In this document: piece by piece, positions 8,276 through 16,999 of the stretch | Position numbering within the stretch: position 1 is the stretch's first letter | Layout: the number at the start of each line of letters is the position of its first letter | Origin: Erythrobacter dokdonensis DSW-74 | Lineage (GTDB): Bacteria > Pseudomonadota > Alphaproteobacteria > Sphingomonadales > Sphingomonadaceae | Reading direction: 5' to 3' | Length of the DNA: 64,000 nucleotides | Assembly (NCBI RefSeq): GCF_001677335.1 | Contig: NZ_LZYB01000001.1 | Coordinates: 372,001-436,000, forward strand | Made by a program: the position numbers and the translations under genes | The notes under the pieces: generated by a model | Told to the model about the DNA's origin: nothing | Databases searched by the model: none | The model's input: only the letters and a program-made list of their open reading frames with translations

Positions 8276-9775
8276 TCAAAAGGATCGCGCTTCGACCGGC
8301 TCGAACACGGCGGTCGCCGGATTGACGGCGTATTGTCCGGCGTAATGCGCGCCGTTGTGCGCAACGGCGTCAACCGCATCGAGAAGAATGGCGAACTCGT
8401 CTCCGTCCATCAGGGGCGAGAAGTTGACCCTCACGAAGCCGGGCTTCTCCAGCTCGTCGCCAGCCCTGACGGCTGCGCGGATCGCCGCCGAGCGTCCGGC
8501 ATCGATGTCGAGCAGGCGGTGGACATAGGGACCGGCACAGGCGCATCCGCCGCGCGCCTGCACGCCGAAGCGGTCGGACAGGATGCGCGTGACGAGCTGG
8601 TGATGGACAAGTCCGCCGTCCGCGCCGCGCACGCGGAAGGACACGATCGGCAGCATCGCCGCGTGACCGGGGCCAAGGATCTCGATCTGCGGGTTCGCCC
8701 GCCAGCGCGCGAGCGCCTCGCGCCGCATGGCGTCGGCACGTTTGTCCAGCCCGGCGCGCGTCATGCAATCGCGCACGATAATCGCGAGCGCCGCGCGGAT
8801 CTCGGCGATGACATTGGGCGTCCCCGCTTCCTCGCGCGCGGCAAGATCGGCAAGGTAATCGTGGGCATCGGGCGTGACGAAGCTCACCGTGCCGCCGCCG
8901 GGCGCGGAGGGCTTGTCGATCATCACCGCGTCCCTGCGCACCACAAGGATGCCCGAGGCCCCCGGCCCGCCGACGAACTTGTGCGGTGAAGTGACCAGCG
9001 CATCGATAAGCACGTCGGGTGCAGGACGCATGCTCATGGGAAGATAGGGACCGGCCCCGGCATAGTCCCATATCACGCGCCCGCCATACGCCTTCACCAG
9101 CCGCGAGACGGCGGCGATATCGGTCAGCGCGCCGGTGACGTTGGAACCCGCCGAGAAGGCGCCGATGATGTGCCGGCCGTGGAATTCGCCAAGTCGCACC
9201 TCGAGCGCCTCCATGTCCGGCCCGCCATCGGGGCTTTCGGGAAGCTCGATCACCTCGGCCATGCTCTCGCGCCAGGGCAGCAGGTTCGAATGATGTTCGT
9301 AAGGCCCCACCAGGACCACCGGCCTTTTGCCTTTCGCATCGAGGCGGTCGGCCCCGAACAGGCGGACGAGCTTCTGGATGCCCGCCGTGGCGCCATTGCC
9401 CGCGAAGATCACCGCGTCCCCTGCGCCCGCACCGCACAACGACGCGATCTCCTCGCGTGCGGCGCGGCGCAGGCGGTTGATCGCGCGCCCGCAGAACGAG
9501 GCTTGCGTGTGCGGATTGGCATAGACCGGCAGCACTTGCTCCATCACGAAGCGTTCGACCGGCATCAATGCCCGGCCCGAAGCGGCATAGTCCGCATAGA
9601 CCAGCCTCACCGGCCCGGCTGGCCCCTCGAATACGAGGCCCTTGCCGATGATGTCTTTCGCCAGCGTGCCTTCCTGAAGCGCAGCTTCGATCCCGGCGCG
9701 GAATGTGGCGAACGGAGACGCGGGCGGAGCGGCGGGCACGGGCGAGGCCTGGACGCAGGCGGTGGCAGTGGTCAT
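8276..9775 (-). CDS. Class V PLP-dependent aminotransferase (cysteine-desulfurase fold)
   Basis: 499 residues. Visible class V features are the PYEHHSNLLPW block with the ring-stacking His, WDYAGAGPY with the PLP Asp (about 237), the Schiff-base lysine in TSPHKFVGGPG (Lys266), and a C-terminal RGGCACAGPY loop whose cysteine sits where SufS/IscS carry theirs. It could be a cysteine or selenocysteine lyase-like enzyme, but many relatives act on other amino acids and no Suf or Isc genes adjoin. The divergent Lrp/AsnC gene suggests control by an amino acid. Confidence 0.85.
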   Translation of the reverse strand: MTTATACVQASPVPAAPPASPFATFRAGIEAALQEGTLAKDIIGKGLVFEGPAGPVRLVYADYAASGRALMPVERFVMEQVLPVYANPHTQASFCGRAINRLRRAAREEIASLCGAGAGDAVIFAGNGATAGIQKLVRLFGADRLDAKGKRPVVLVGPYEHHSNLLPWRESMAEVIELPESPDGGPDMEALEVRLGEFHGRHIIGAFSAGSNVTGALTDIAAVSRLVKAYGGRVIWDYAGAGPYLPMSMRPAPDVLIDALVTSPHKFVGGPGASGILVVRRDAVMIDKPSAPGGGTVSFVTPDAHDYLADLAAREEAGTPNVIAEIRAALAIIVRDCMTRAGLDKRADAMRREALARWRANPQIEILGPGHAAMLPIVSFRVRGADGGLVHHQLVTRILSDRFGVQARGGCACAGPYVHRLLDIDAGRSAAIRAAVRAGDELEKPGFVRVNFSPLMDGDEFAILLDAVDAVAHNGAHYAGQYAVNPATAVFEPVEARSF

Positions 9776-9848
9776 ACGACAATAATCGCGCAGCCCGGAT
9801 CAATTATCATCACCTCTTTCGGGCGGAATCCGCTATACGGCGTGTCAT

Positions 9849-10322
9849 ATGACCACTGAAACAGTTCAAATCGACCAGATCGATAGAAAGCTTCTCGCCG
9901 CGCTCCAGGCCGACTCCTCGCTCAGCCAGCGGGCGCTCGCCGACAAGGTCGGGCTGTCGCAGAACGCGTGCTGGCGGCGGCTTCAGCGCCTGCAGACCGA
10001 AGGCGTGATCCTTGGCCAGCGCGCCGAACTGGACCTTGCGCGCCTCGGGCTCGATCTTGTTGTGATGGTGATGATCAAGACCCCGCACCATTCGAAGGAA
10101 TGGGCCGACGCTTTCAAGACCCATGTCGAGCGCATGCCCGGCGTCGTCGACCTCTACCGGATCGGCGGCGAATGGGATTACCTCATCAAGGTCGTCACCC
10201 GCGGCATCTCCGGCTACGACCGCTTCTACCAGAGCCTCGTCGACGGGTTCGACCTGTCGGTGGTCACCGGGCATTTCGTCATGGAAGAAATGATCAGCGC
10301 AAAGCCCGTCGCGCTCGTCTAG
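9849..10322 (+). CDS. Lrp/AsnC-family transcriptional regulator
   Basis: 157 residues: an N-terminal helix-turn-helix (IDQIDRKLLAALQADSSL, then LADKVGLSQNACWRRLQRL) and a C-terminal RAM ligand-binding domain (MVMIKTPHHSKEWADAF to the end). It is divergent from the class V aminotransferase with a 73-bp gap that holds outward ATAAT/ATTAT half-sites. By the usual Lrp pattern it should regulate that neighbour in response to an amino acid, which is inferred. The ATG at 9849 is preceded only by a weak ribosome site. Confidence 0.93.
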   Translation: MTTETVQIDQIDRKLLAALQADSSLSQRALADKVGLSQNACWRRLQRLQTEGVILGQRAELDLARLGLDLVVMVMIKTPHHSKEWADAFKTHVERMPGVVDLYRIGGEWDYLIKVVTRGISGYDRFYQSLVDGFDLSVVTGHFVMEEMISAKPVALV

Positions 10323-10604
10323 ATGGTGAACGAGGCTGTCCGGACTTTTTCCGCTACGGGGCCAATGCCAGCGGTCCCGCAATCACGGGAATGAGGGCGC
10401 GAAGCTCCACGGCGGCGTCATATTGATCCCCAATACCGCCACCTGCGGAATCTGCTGAACGGCGGGTCTCTCCGGTAAGGCTCGGTGGTGGTGGCGTGCT
10501 TGTGGAGCAATGCCCATCGTTACGCCCCAAAGCATGCCGGCGCGGGGTCTTGAGCCCAGCAGAGCCGCGTGATCTTTAAGGATTTTGGAGTGTGAAAAAA
10601 TGCG
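10323..10604. other. Non-coding gap between the Lrp gene and tRNA-Gln
   Basis: No convincing ORF, promoter or terminator. It contains two short matches to the 5' end and upstream region of the adjacent tRNA gene (TACGCCCCA at 10521-10529 and a 15-mer at 10555-10569), which may be the remains of a tandem copy. Confidence 0.4.
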
Positions 10605-10690
10605 TGGCTGGGGCGGAAGGATTCGAACCTTCGCATGGCGGTACCAAAAACCGCTGCCTTACCGCTTGGCTACGCCCCAGCAGAGCCGCG
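10555..10690. repeat. 15-bp direct repeat flanking the tRNA-Gln gene
   Basis: CCCAGCAGAGCCGCG occurs at 10555-10569 and again at 10676-10690, the latter spanning the tRNA 5' end and its leader. The copies are 121 bp apart in the same orientation. No integrase gene is nearby, so an attachment-site reading is not supported. Confidence 0.55.
10605..10679 (-). tRNA. tRNA-Gln (anticodon UUG)
   Basis: The leftward strand reads a full cloverleaf: a 7-bp acceptor stem starting TGGGGCG and closing CGCCCCA, discriminator G, encoded CCA, T-arm GGTTCGAATCC, and an anticodon arm GCGGT with loop TTTTGGT, giving TTG at positions 34-36 (window 10645-10647). Length with CCA is 75 nt. A promoter lies just upstream. 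Confidence 0.96.
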
Positions 10691-10691
10691 C

Positions 10692-10719
10692 TCTATAGCG
10701 CGTGATTTTGCCTTGTGAA
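10692..10719 (-). promoter_or_regulatory. Promoter of tRNA-Gln
   Basis: On the minus strand TTCACA (10714-10719) and TATAGA (10692-10697) are 16 bp apart. The -10 box ends 12 bases before the mature tRNA 5' end and is followed by GC-rich GCGCGG, as expected for a stringently controlled stable-RNA promoter. Confidence 0.7.
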
Positions 10720-10754
10720 GGGGGCGGCGCGTCATAATCGCGCCGCCGGCAAGC

Positions 10755-11621
10755 TCAGAAGGTCCAGTCGAGGTTCTTGCCCGCAAAATCGGCGGCGGAA
10801 TGGCGTTCGACGAGCCGGGTGTCCTCCTCTCCCCAGGTCTTGTTGACGATCCGTCCGCGCTTCACCGCCGGCCTTGCGGCAATCTCGCGCGCCCAGCGGC
10901 CGACATTTTGATACTCGTCGATGGCAAGGAACGTCTTGGCATCATTGTAGATCTGTCCGGCCACGAAGGGCGCGAGCCACGGCCAGTTGGCCATGTCCGC
11001 GATGGTATATTCCTCGCCGCCCAGAAACCGGCTCTCCGCCAGCCGCTTGTCCGCGACATCGAAGATACGCTTGGCCTCCATGGCGTAGCGATTGATCGGA
11101 TATTCGTATTTCTCGGGCGCATAGGCATAGAAATGACCGAATCCGCCGCCGATGAAGGGGCCGGTGCCGACCTGCCAGAACACCCAGGAAAGCACCTCGG
11201 CGCGCGCTGCCCGATCGGCGGGCAGGAAGGCACCGAACTTCTCCGCCAGGTGGACCAGGATCGCGCCGCTTTCGAACACGCGGAAGGGGACAGGCCCGCT
11301 CTTGTCGATCATTGCGGGAATCTTGGAATTGGGATTGGCCGCGACAAAGCCGCTGGTGAATTGCTCGCCGTCGCCGATATTGATGGTGAAGGCGTCATAT
11401 TCGGCGCCCGTGTGCCCGGCTTCGAGCAATTCTTCCAGCATCACCGTCACCTTCACCCCGTTGGGCGTGGCGAGCGAATAGAGCTGGAAGGGATGGTTGC
11501 CCTCGGGCAGGGCCTTCTCGCTGCGCGCGCCCGCGGTCGGGCGGTTGATACCGGCAAAGCGCCCGCCGGAGACGGTATCGGGGTTCCAGACCTTGGGCGG
11601 GGTATAGGTGCTGTCTGCCAT
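10755..11621 (-). CDS. Glutathione S-transferase family protein, YghU-like
   Basis: 288 residues from the ATG at 11621, chosen because AGGAG sits 8 bases upstream. The upstream in-frame extension lacks a site and conservation. It has the long N-terminal arm of the YghU/YfcG group (TYTPPKVWNPD, then HPFQLYSLATPNGVKVTVMLEELL), a thioredoxin-like domain with NPNSKIPAM and ESGAILVHLAEKF, and an all-helical C-domain (QVGTGPFIGGGFGHF). E. coli YghU is a glutathione-dependent disulfide reductase with two glutathiones per site, and the same chemistry is likely here. It is divergent from nadE. Confidence 0.9.
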   Translation of the reverse strand: MADSTYTPPKVWNPDTVSGGRFAGINRPTAGARSEKALPEGNHPFQLYSLATPNGVKVTVMLEELLEAGHTGAEYDAFTINIGDGEQFTSGFVAANPNSKIPAMIDKSGPVPFRVFESGAILVHLAEKFGAFLPADRAARAEVLSWVFWQVGTGPFIGGGFGHFYAYAPEKYEYPINRYAMEAKRIFDVADKRLAESRFLGGEEYTIADMANWPWLAPFVAGQIYNDAKTFLAIDEYQNVGRWAREIAARPAVKRGRIVNKTWGEEDTRLVERHSAADFAGKNLDWTF

Positions 11622-11804
11622 GCGTTGCGGCTCCTGTTGACTGTTGCTGGACACTTGGAGGCTGGTTCGCCGCTTCGCAAGCGAAGGTGACAATCGAAAG
11701 GCTTGTGCGGCGCGAAGCAGGTCTTTTGGTCAGCGATGCTAGGAACAGAAAGGATTAACCGCTAGAGCCTGTCCGCCAAGGCATCAGGAAGCGCGTGAAG
11801 CATC

Positions 11805-13898
11805 ATGAGCGAGATCTCGCACCCCTTCTTCGACATGCACGCCCACGGCTTCGTGCGCGTGGCGACCGCGACCCCGTGTGCGCGGCCGGCCGATGTCGCC
11901 TTCAACACCGCAGGCGTGCTCGACGAGGCGAAAAAGGCCCATGCTGCCAACGTCGATCTGGTGGTGTTCCCCGAACTGACTCTCTCCTCCTACGCGATCG
12001 ACGATCTGCTGTTGCAGGATGCGCTGCTTGATCGGGTGGAGCAGGCCGTCGCCGAGGTTGTCGCGGCCTCCGCCGATCTGTCGCCCGTGCTGGTGCTGGG
12101 TGCGCCGCTCAGACGCGCAGGCAAGCTTTACAATTGCGCGCTGGTGATCGCCCGGGGCGAATTGCTTGGGGTCGTGCCCAAAAGCTACCTGCCCAATTAC
12201 CGCGAGTTCTACGAGAAGCGCTATTTCGCTCACGGGCGCGGGCTTGCCGACCTGTGGATCGCGGTGGCGGGCGAGGAGGTTCCGTTCGGCACCGACCTCG
12301 TCTTCGCTGCCGCCAACCTGCCCGGTTTCCGCTTTGGCGTCGAAATCTGCGAGGATTTCTGGGCGCCCAATCCGCCCGGCACCATGGCCGCGCTCGCGGG
12401 GGCGCTGATCCTGTGCAACCTTTCGGCCTCGCCTGTCACCATCGGGCGAGCGGATGATCGCCACCTGCATTGCCGCTCCGCCGCCTCGCGTGCGATTGCT
12501 GCCTATGTCTATTCGGCGAGCGGCCATGGCGAGAGCACCACCGATCTTTCGTGGGACGGGCAGGGCGTGATCTACGAGATGGGTGACCTTCTCGCCGAAA
12601 GCGCGCGGTTCGATCTGACCGGCGAGCTGACCGTGGTCGATATCGACACGGATCGCATCGCCGCCGAGCGCCTGCGCAACCAGACCTTCGCCGATGCCGC
12701 CGAGGCTGCAGGGCGCCCCGAGGACACCTATCGCCGGATTGTCTTTGAACACGCCTGCCTTGAAGGCGATATCGGCTTGCAGCGCCGAGTGGCGCGCTTC
12801 CCCTTCGTACCGCACCGGCCCGAACGGCTCGACGAGGACTGTTACGAGGCTTTCAACATCCAGGTCGATGCGCTGATGCGCCGCATCCAGTCGACCGGCA
12901 CAAAGAGCCTCGTGATCGGGATTTCGGGCGGGCTCGATAGCACCCACGCGCTGATCGTCGCCGCCAAGGCCTGCGACCGGCTCGGCCTGCCGCGCAGCAT
13001 CATTCGCGGCTACACCATGCCCGGCTTCGGCACCTCGGAAGGCACGAAGACCAACGCGCACAAGCTGATGGCGGCGATGGAGATTACCTCGGGCGAAATC
13101 GACATCCGCCCCGCCGCGCACAAGATGCTCGAAGATATCGGGCACCCCTTTGCCGATGGCGAGCCGGTGCATGACGTGACGTTTGAAAACGTGCAGGCGG
13201 GCCTCAGGACCGATTACCTGTTCCGCCTGGCAGGCCAGCATTCGGGCTTCGTGGTCGGCACCGGCGACCTTTCGGAGCTGGCTCTGGGCTGGTGCACCTA
13301 TGGCGTGGGCGACCACATGAGCCATTACGGCGTTAATGCGGGCGTGCCCAAGACGCTGATCCAGTATCTCATCCGCTGGGTCATCGCGACCGGCCAGTTC
13401 ACCGATGCTTGCGGGGACGTGCTGGGCGCGATCCTCGATACCGAGATTTCGCCCGAGCTCGTGCCGCCGGGCGCCGACGGGCAGATCCAGTCGACCGAGA
13501 GCATTATCGGGCCTTACGAGCTCAACGATTTCTTCCTCCACCACGTGATCCGCTATGGCCAGCGCCCGTCCAAGGTGGCGTTTCTGGCGTGGCATGCATG
13601 GCGGGAGCGCGAGGGCGGCCTGTGGCCTGCCGGTTTCCCCGAGGCGCGCAGGAACGCCTATGATCTGGCGACCATTGCCCGGTGGCTTGACAAGTTCCTG
13701 CACCGCTTCTTCGGCTTCTCGCAGTTCAAGCGTTCGGCGCTGCCGAATGGCCCGAAAGTGTCCTCTGCGGGCGCCTTGTCGCCGCGCGGAGACTGGCGCG
13801 CGCCTTCCGATGCGGTGGCGAGCGTCTGGCGCGAGGAACTGCGCGAGAGCCTGCCTGCCGATGTCGTGGACAAGGTATTCGGCGACACCGTCACCTGA
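11805..13898 (+). CDS. nadE: Glutamine-dependent NAD+ synthetase
   Basis: A 697-residue two-domain enzyme for the last step of NAD synthesis: deamido-NAD + ATP + glutamine to NAD. The N-terminal nitrilase-like glutaminase has the Glu-Lys-Cys triad in VFPELTLSSY, PKSYLPNYREFYEKR and GVEICEDFW (Cys about 181). The C-terminal synthetase has the ATP-pyrophosphatase P-loop ISGGLDSTHALI and later FVVGTGDLSELALGW. Length matches the long, mycobacterial-type NadE. It ends TGATG, so the downstream transporter gene starts within its stop codon. Confidence 0.96.
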   Translation: MSEISHPFFDMHAHGFVRVATATPCARPADVAFNTAGVLDEAKKAHAANVDLVVFPELTLSSYAIDDLLLQDALLDRVEQAVAEVVAASADLSPVLVLGAPLRRAGKLYNCALVIARGELLGVVPKSYLPNYREFYEKRYFAHGRGLADLWIAVAGEEVPFGTDLVFAAANLPGFRFGVEICEDFWAPNPPGTMAALAGALILCNLSASPVTIGRADDRHLHCRSAASRAIAAYVYSASGHGESTTDLSWDGQGVIYEMGDLLAESARFDLTGELTVVDIDTDRIAAERLRNQTFADAAEAAGRPEDTYRRIVFEHACLEGDIGLQRRVARFPFVPHRPERLDEDCYEAFNIQVDALMRRIQSTGTKSLVIGISGGLDSTHALIVAAKACDRLGLPRSIIRGYTMPGFGTSEGTKTNAHKLMAAMEITSGEIDIRPAAHKMLEDIGHPFADGEPVHDVTFENVQAGLRTDYLFRLAGQHSGFVVGTGDLSELALGWCTYGVGDHMSHYGVNAGVPKTLIQYLIRWVIATGQFTDACGDVLGAILDTEISPELVPPGADGQIQSTESIIGPYELNDFFLHHVIRYGQRPSKVAFLAWHAWREREGGLWPAGFPEARRNAYDLATIARWLDKFLHRFFGFSQFKRSALPNGPKVSSAGALSPRGDWRAPSDAVASVWREELRESLPADVVDKVFGDTVT

Positions 13899-14797
13899 TG
13901 CCCGCCAACCTGCCATTTTCGGCGCTGGCGATCATGCTGTTCTGCAATGTCGCCTGGGCGATGAATGTCGTGGTCAGCAAGATTGCGGTCTCGACGCTCG
14001 GCCTGCCGCCGCTGTTCTACACCGTGCTGCGTTCGGCGGTCGTGCTGGTGGTGCTGTTCCCGCTGCTGCGCGACATTCCGGCGCGCCTGCTACTTGTGCT
14101 CGCCGTCGGTTTCGCCATCACCGGAGGGAGCTTCGGCCTGCAATTCGTCGGGCTTCAGACCGCGAGCCCTTCGGCCGTGGGGATCGTCAATCTCGCCGGA
14201 GCGCCGCTTACGGTATTGTTTGCGATCATCTTTCTGGGTGAGGAAGTGCGCTGGCGGCGCGGGATCGGCATGGTGCTGGCACTGGGCGGTGTGGGGCTGG
14301 CGATCGGATCACCCACGGGGTCGAGCAGTCTGACGGGGCTGGCCTTCGCCTTTGCGGGCGTATTGATCGGGGCCTTTGCCTCGGTCTTCGTCAAGCGTCT
14401 GGCGGTGGGCGCGGTGGCGCTGCAGGCCTGGGCTGCTGTCGCCTCGATCGCGGTGATGCTCCCGGCGACTCTGGCGATGGAGAGCGGACAGGTCGCCGCG
14501 GTAGAGGCCGCGCCGATGGCGGTGGCGGGATGTGTGCTGTTTGCCGGGCTGGTCGTCTCGGTCGGGGCGCATTCGGCCTATTTCCGGCTGTTCCAGCGGC
14601 ATGATGCCAACCTGATCGTGCCACTGACGCTGCTCACCCCGCTGCTGACGATTGCCTTCGGCACCTGGCTGACGGGCGACCGGATCGGCTGGCCCCTACT
14701 GACAGGAGGCGCGCTGGCGCTGGCCGGCGTGGCGATCATCGTGATCCGCCCTAGCCGCAACATCTTCAAGCCGCTGCTGGTGCGCCCGCGGCTCTGA
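13898..14797 (+). CDS. EamA/DMT-superfamily permease
   Basis: 299 residues with about ten hydrophobic helices arranged as two EamA repeats (first half to GLAIGSPTG, second from LTGLAFAFAGVLIGAF). The family exports amino acids, nucleotides or other metabolites; nothing here fixes the substrate. Its ATG overlaps the nadE stop (TGATG), implying translational coupling, though a functional tie to NAD synthesis is only contextual. Confidence 0.9.
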   Translation: MPANLPFSALAIMLFCNVAWAMNVVVSKIAVSTLGLPPLFYTVLRSAVVLVVLFPLLRDIPARLLLVLAVGFAITGGSFGLQFVGLQTASPSAVGIVNLAGAPLTVLFAIIFLGEEVRWRRGIGMVLALGGVGLAIGSPTGSSSLTGLAFAFAGVLIGAFASVFVKRLAVGAVALQAWAAVASIAVMLPATLAMESGQVAAVEAAPMAVAGCVLFAGLVVSVGAHSAYFRLFQRHDANLIVPLTLLTPLLTIAFGTWLTGDRIGWPLLTGGALALAGVAIIVIRPSRNIFKPLLVRPRL

Positions 14798-14972
14798 GGC
14801 GCAGGCGCGGCCCTGCAGCGTCAAAAAAGCGTCAATTGTGCAGGTCACGGCCCCCGTCGCCTTGCCAGTCCCTTTCCCCGCCATAAGGTCGGCTGCGGTT
14901 CATGTGTAGCGAACGAACCGCAAGGCGAACTTCGGGGGAAGATCAATCGTCGATCAGACAAAGCCCACAGGC

Positions 14973-16316
14973 ATGGTGCTCGAACACAGCCGCCCCTTGC
15001 GGCTGTTTACCCTGTTCATCCTCTATGTCGGGCAGGGCATGCCGATCGGGCTGTTCTGGTTCGCGGTGCCGGCGTGGATGGCGGTCAACGGCGCGAGCGC
15101 GGCCGATGTCGGATCGGTCGCGGCGCTGACAGCGCTGCCGTGGTCGCTGAAACTGGTCAACGGCTTCATCATGGACCGCTACACCTTCCTGCCCATGGGG
15201 CGTCGCCGTGCATGGATTCTGGGTGCCCAAAGCGCCATGATCGCCAGCCTGGTCGTGGCCGCGATTATCGATCCGGCGGTCACCGACGTCGCCTTTCTGG
15301 GCGCGATCGGTTTCGTCGTGAACATGGCGACGACCTTTCAGGACGTTGCCGTCGACGGACTTGCGGTCGATATCATGACCGAGGACGAGCGCGCGCGCGG
15401 AAGCGGCATGATGTTCGGCGGGCAGTCGATCGGTATCGCAACCGCCACGGCCATCTGCGGCTTCCTGATCGACGATTTCGGCGCGCCGGCGGCCTTTCTC
15501 ACGGTTGCCGCAATCATTTTCTTGCTGTGCGCCTATATCGCCGCCTTCCGCGAGCGCGTCGGCGAGCGGGCGCTGCCGTGGACCGAGGGTGCGGCCAGTG
15601 AGCGCAATCTGGCGATCCAGATCGAGTCCTGGTGGCCGCTGCTCAAGACGACGGTGGCCGCCTTGTGCAAGCCTGTGAGCCTGTTGTGGCTGCCCGTACT
15701 GTTCGGTCGCGGTATCTTCAACGGCGGGTTGACCGGCGCGACCCCGCTGATCGGCGCGAATTACGGGGGCTGGAACGTTGCGGAAATCGCCGCCCTGACG
15801 GCAACCGCCGGGCTGGTGGCTGGGGGGCTGTGCATGACGCTGGGCGGATGGCTGGGAGATCGCTTCGGGGCGAAGCGGATTGCGATCCTGTGGTGCGTGG
15901 TCCAGCTGGCGATGCTTACGACAATGTATTTCGGGCAACCCCTTTGGGGCAACCCGCTCTTTTTCATGGCTTTCGTCTATCTGTGGATCTCGGTCGATTA
16001 CCTGCTGACGGTGGCCGCGCTGCCGATCTCTATGCGGCTCTGCCAGCCGAGCGTCGCCGCCACGCAGTTCACGATCTATATGGCGGTGGGCAATTTCGGC
16101 ATTTCCTTCGGAGCCTTCATGCTCGGAAAGACCGATGCTATGGGCGGCCTCGCGTCGATCTTCCTCGTCGTGGGCGCGGGCGCCACCATGGCGCTGACCT
16201 TGCTGGTGTTCGTCAAATTTCCGCGCCGCCCTGAATATTACGCGCGCCAGGCCAGCGCCGCGATGGTGTTCGACAGCGCCGCGCCGCTCCCGGGGGAACA
16301 GCGCGGCGTTTCGTGA
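14973..16316 (+). CDS. Major facilitator superfamily transporter (AmpG/PAT-like)
   Basis: 447 residues, twelve predicted helices. The opening LFILYVGQGMPIGLFWFAVPAWM and the loop MDRYTFLPMGRRRAWIL resemble the AmpG-type (peptidoglycan muropeptide or acetyl-CoA/PAT) branch of MFS. A mid-protein hydrophilic loop (about 190-215) separates the two six-helix halves. The next gene converges from the right with only 6 bp between stops. The ribosome site at the chosen ATG is weak, so the start could be a few codons off. Confidence 0.85.
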   Translation: MVLEHSRPLRLFTLFILYVGQGMPIGLFWFAVPAWMAVNGASAADVGSVAALTALPWSLKLVNGFIMDRYTFLPMGRRRAWILGAQSAMIASLVVAAIIDPAVTDVAFLGAIGFVVNMATTFQDVAVDGLAVDIMTEDERARGSGMMFGGQSIGIATATAICGFLIDDFGAPAAFLTVAAIIFLLCAYIAAFRERVGERALPWTEGAASERNLAIQIESWWPLLKTTVAALCKPVSLLWLPVLFGRGIFNGGLTGATPLIGANYGGWNVAEIAALTATAGLVAGGLCMTLGGWLGDRFGAKRIAILWCVVQLAMLTTMYFGQPLWGNPLFFMAFVYLWISVDYLLTVAALPISMRLCQPSVAATQFTIYMAVGNFGISFGAFMLGKTDAMGGLASIFLVVGAGATMALTLLVFVKFPRRPEYYARQASAAMVFDSAAPLPGEQRGVS

Positions 16317-16322
16317 ACCCGA

Positions 16323-16919
16323 TCAGGCTGCAAGCTTCAGCGCGGTTTCCTGCGCGGCGGCGATCTTCGCCTCGCCATCGGCGCCCATGATCCCGTCGGC
16401 GGCGACGATTTCGACGTCGCTGATGCCGAGGAAGCCGAGGAAGAAGGTCAGCCAGCGGCTCATGAAGTCGATATCGCTGCCCACCGGCGTGCCGCCGCTG
16501 GCAATCGCGATATAGGCCTTCTTGCCGGTCAGCAGGCCTTCCGGGCCGTTCGCGGTGTAGCGGAAGGTGGTGCCGGCCCGCGCAACCAGATCGGCCCAGG
16601 CCTTGAGGCTGGCGGGGGGTCCGAAATTGTAGATCGGCGAGGCGATCACGATGGTGTCGGCGGCCTGCAGTTCTTCGATCAGCCTATCGGCGATGGTCGC
16701 AAGTTCAGCCTGCTCGGCGCTGCGTTCCGCCGCAGGGGCGAGGTTCGCGGCGAAGCGCTCGGCGCTGACATAGGGCAGGTCGTTGGTGGCGAGATCACGG
16801 GTGGTAATGCTGGCGCCGGTCCTAGCGGCAAGGCCTTCGACCAGGCGCTGGCCGAGCCCGCGCGACACCGATTCAGCCTCGGGACGGATGCTGGCCGTGA
16901 CGTAGAGAATATTGCTCAT
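16323..16919 (-). CDS. azoR: FMN-dependent NADH-azoreductase
   Basis: 198 residues with a flavodoxin-like fold. LYVTASIRPEAESVS at the N-terminus binds the FMN phosphate, SPIYNFGPPASLKAWAD is the AzoR signature that packs on the flavin, and IAIASGGTP follows. AzoR-type enzymes reduce quinones and azo compounds with NADH and are often part of electrophile or quinone stress responses. AGGAG lies 6 bases before the ATG. It follows the pirin gene on the same strand after an 80-bp gap carrying a strong hairpin, and is probably in the same operon. Confidence 0.92.
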   Translation of the reverse strand: MSNILYVTASIRPEAESVSRGLGQRLVEGLAARTGASITTRDLATNDLPYVSAERFAANLAPAAERSAEQAELATIADRLIEELQAADTIVIASPIYNFGPPASLKAWADLVARAGTTFRYTANGPEGLLTGKKAYIAIASGGTPVGSDIDFMSRWLTFFLGFLGISDVEIVAADGIMGADGEAKIAAAQETALKLAA

Positions 16920-16948
16920 GGGAATGCTCCTGATTGACGAGAGGGGGT

Positions 16949-16989
16949 GGAGCCGGCCGGGGAGAGGGGTGGGGGAACCGGCCGGCTCC
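16949..16989 (-). repeat. 12-bp perfect inverted repeat between pirin and azoR
   Basis: GGAGCCGGCCGG (16949-16960) pairs with CCGGCCGGCTCC (16978-16989) across a 17-nt purine-rich loop. There is no T run, so it is more likely an mRNA-stability or processing hairpin than an intrinsic terminator. Confidence 0.6.
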
Positions 16990-16999
16990 GGGGGAAGTG

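Noticed and set aside
10555..10690. tRNA-linked attachment site for a genomic island
   Set aside because: The repeat is at the 5' rather than the 3' end of the tRNA and no integrase or foreign segment lies between the copies.
11784..13916. 710-codon open frame antisense to nadE, and similar long antisense frames opposite fusA (39183-41501), metZ (30384-32252) and tuf
   Set aside because: They are mirror frames produced by high GC at third positions. The sense strand encodes well-known full-length proteins and the antisense products match nothing recognisable.
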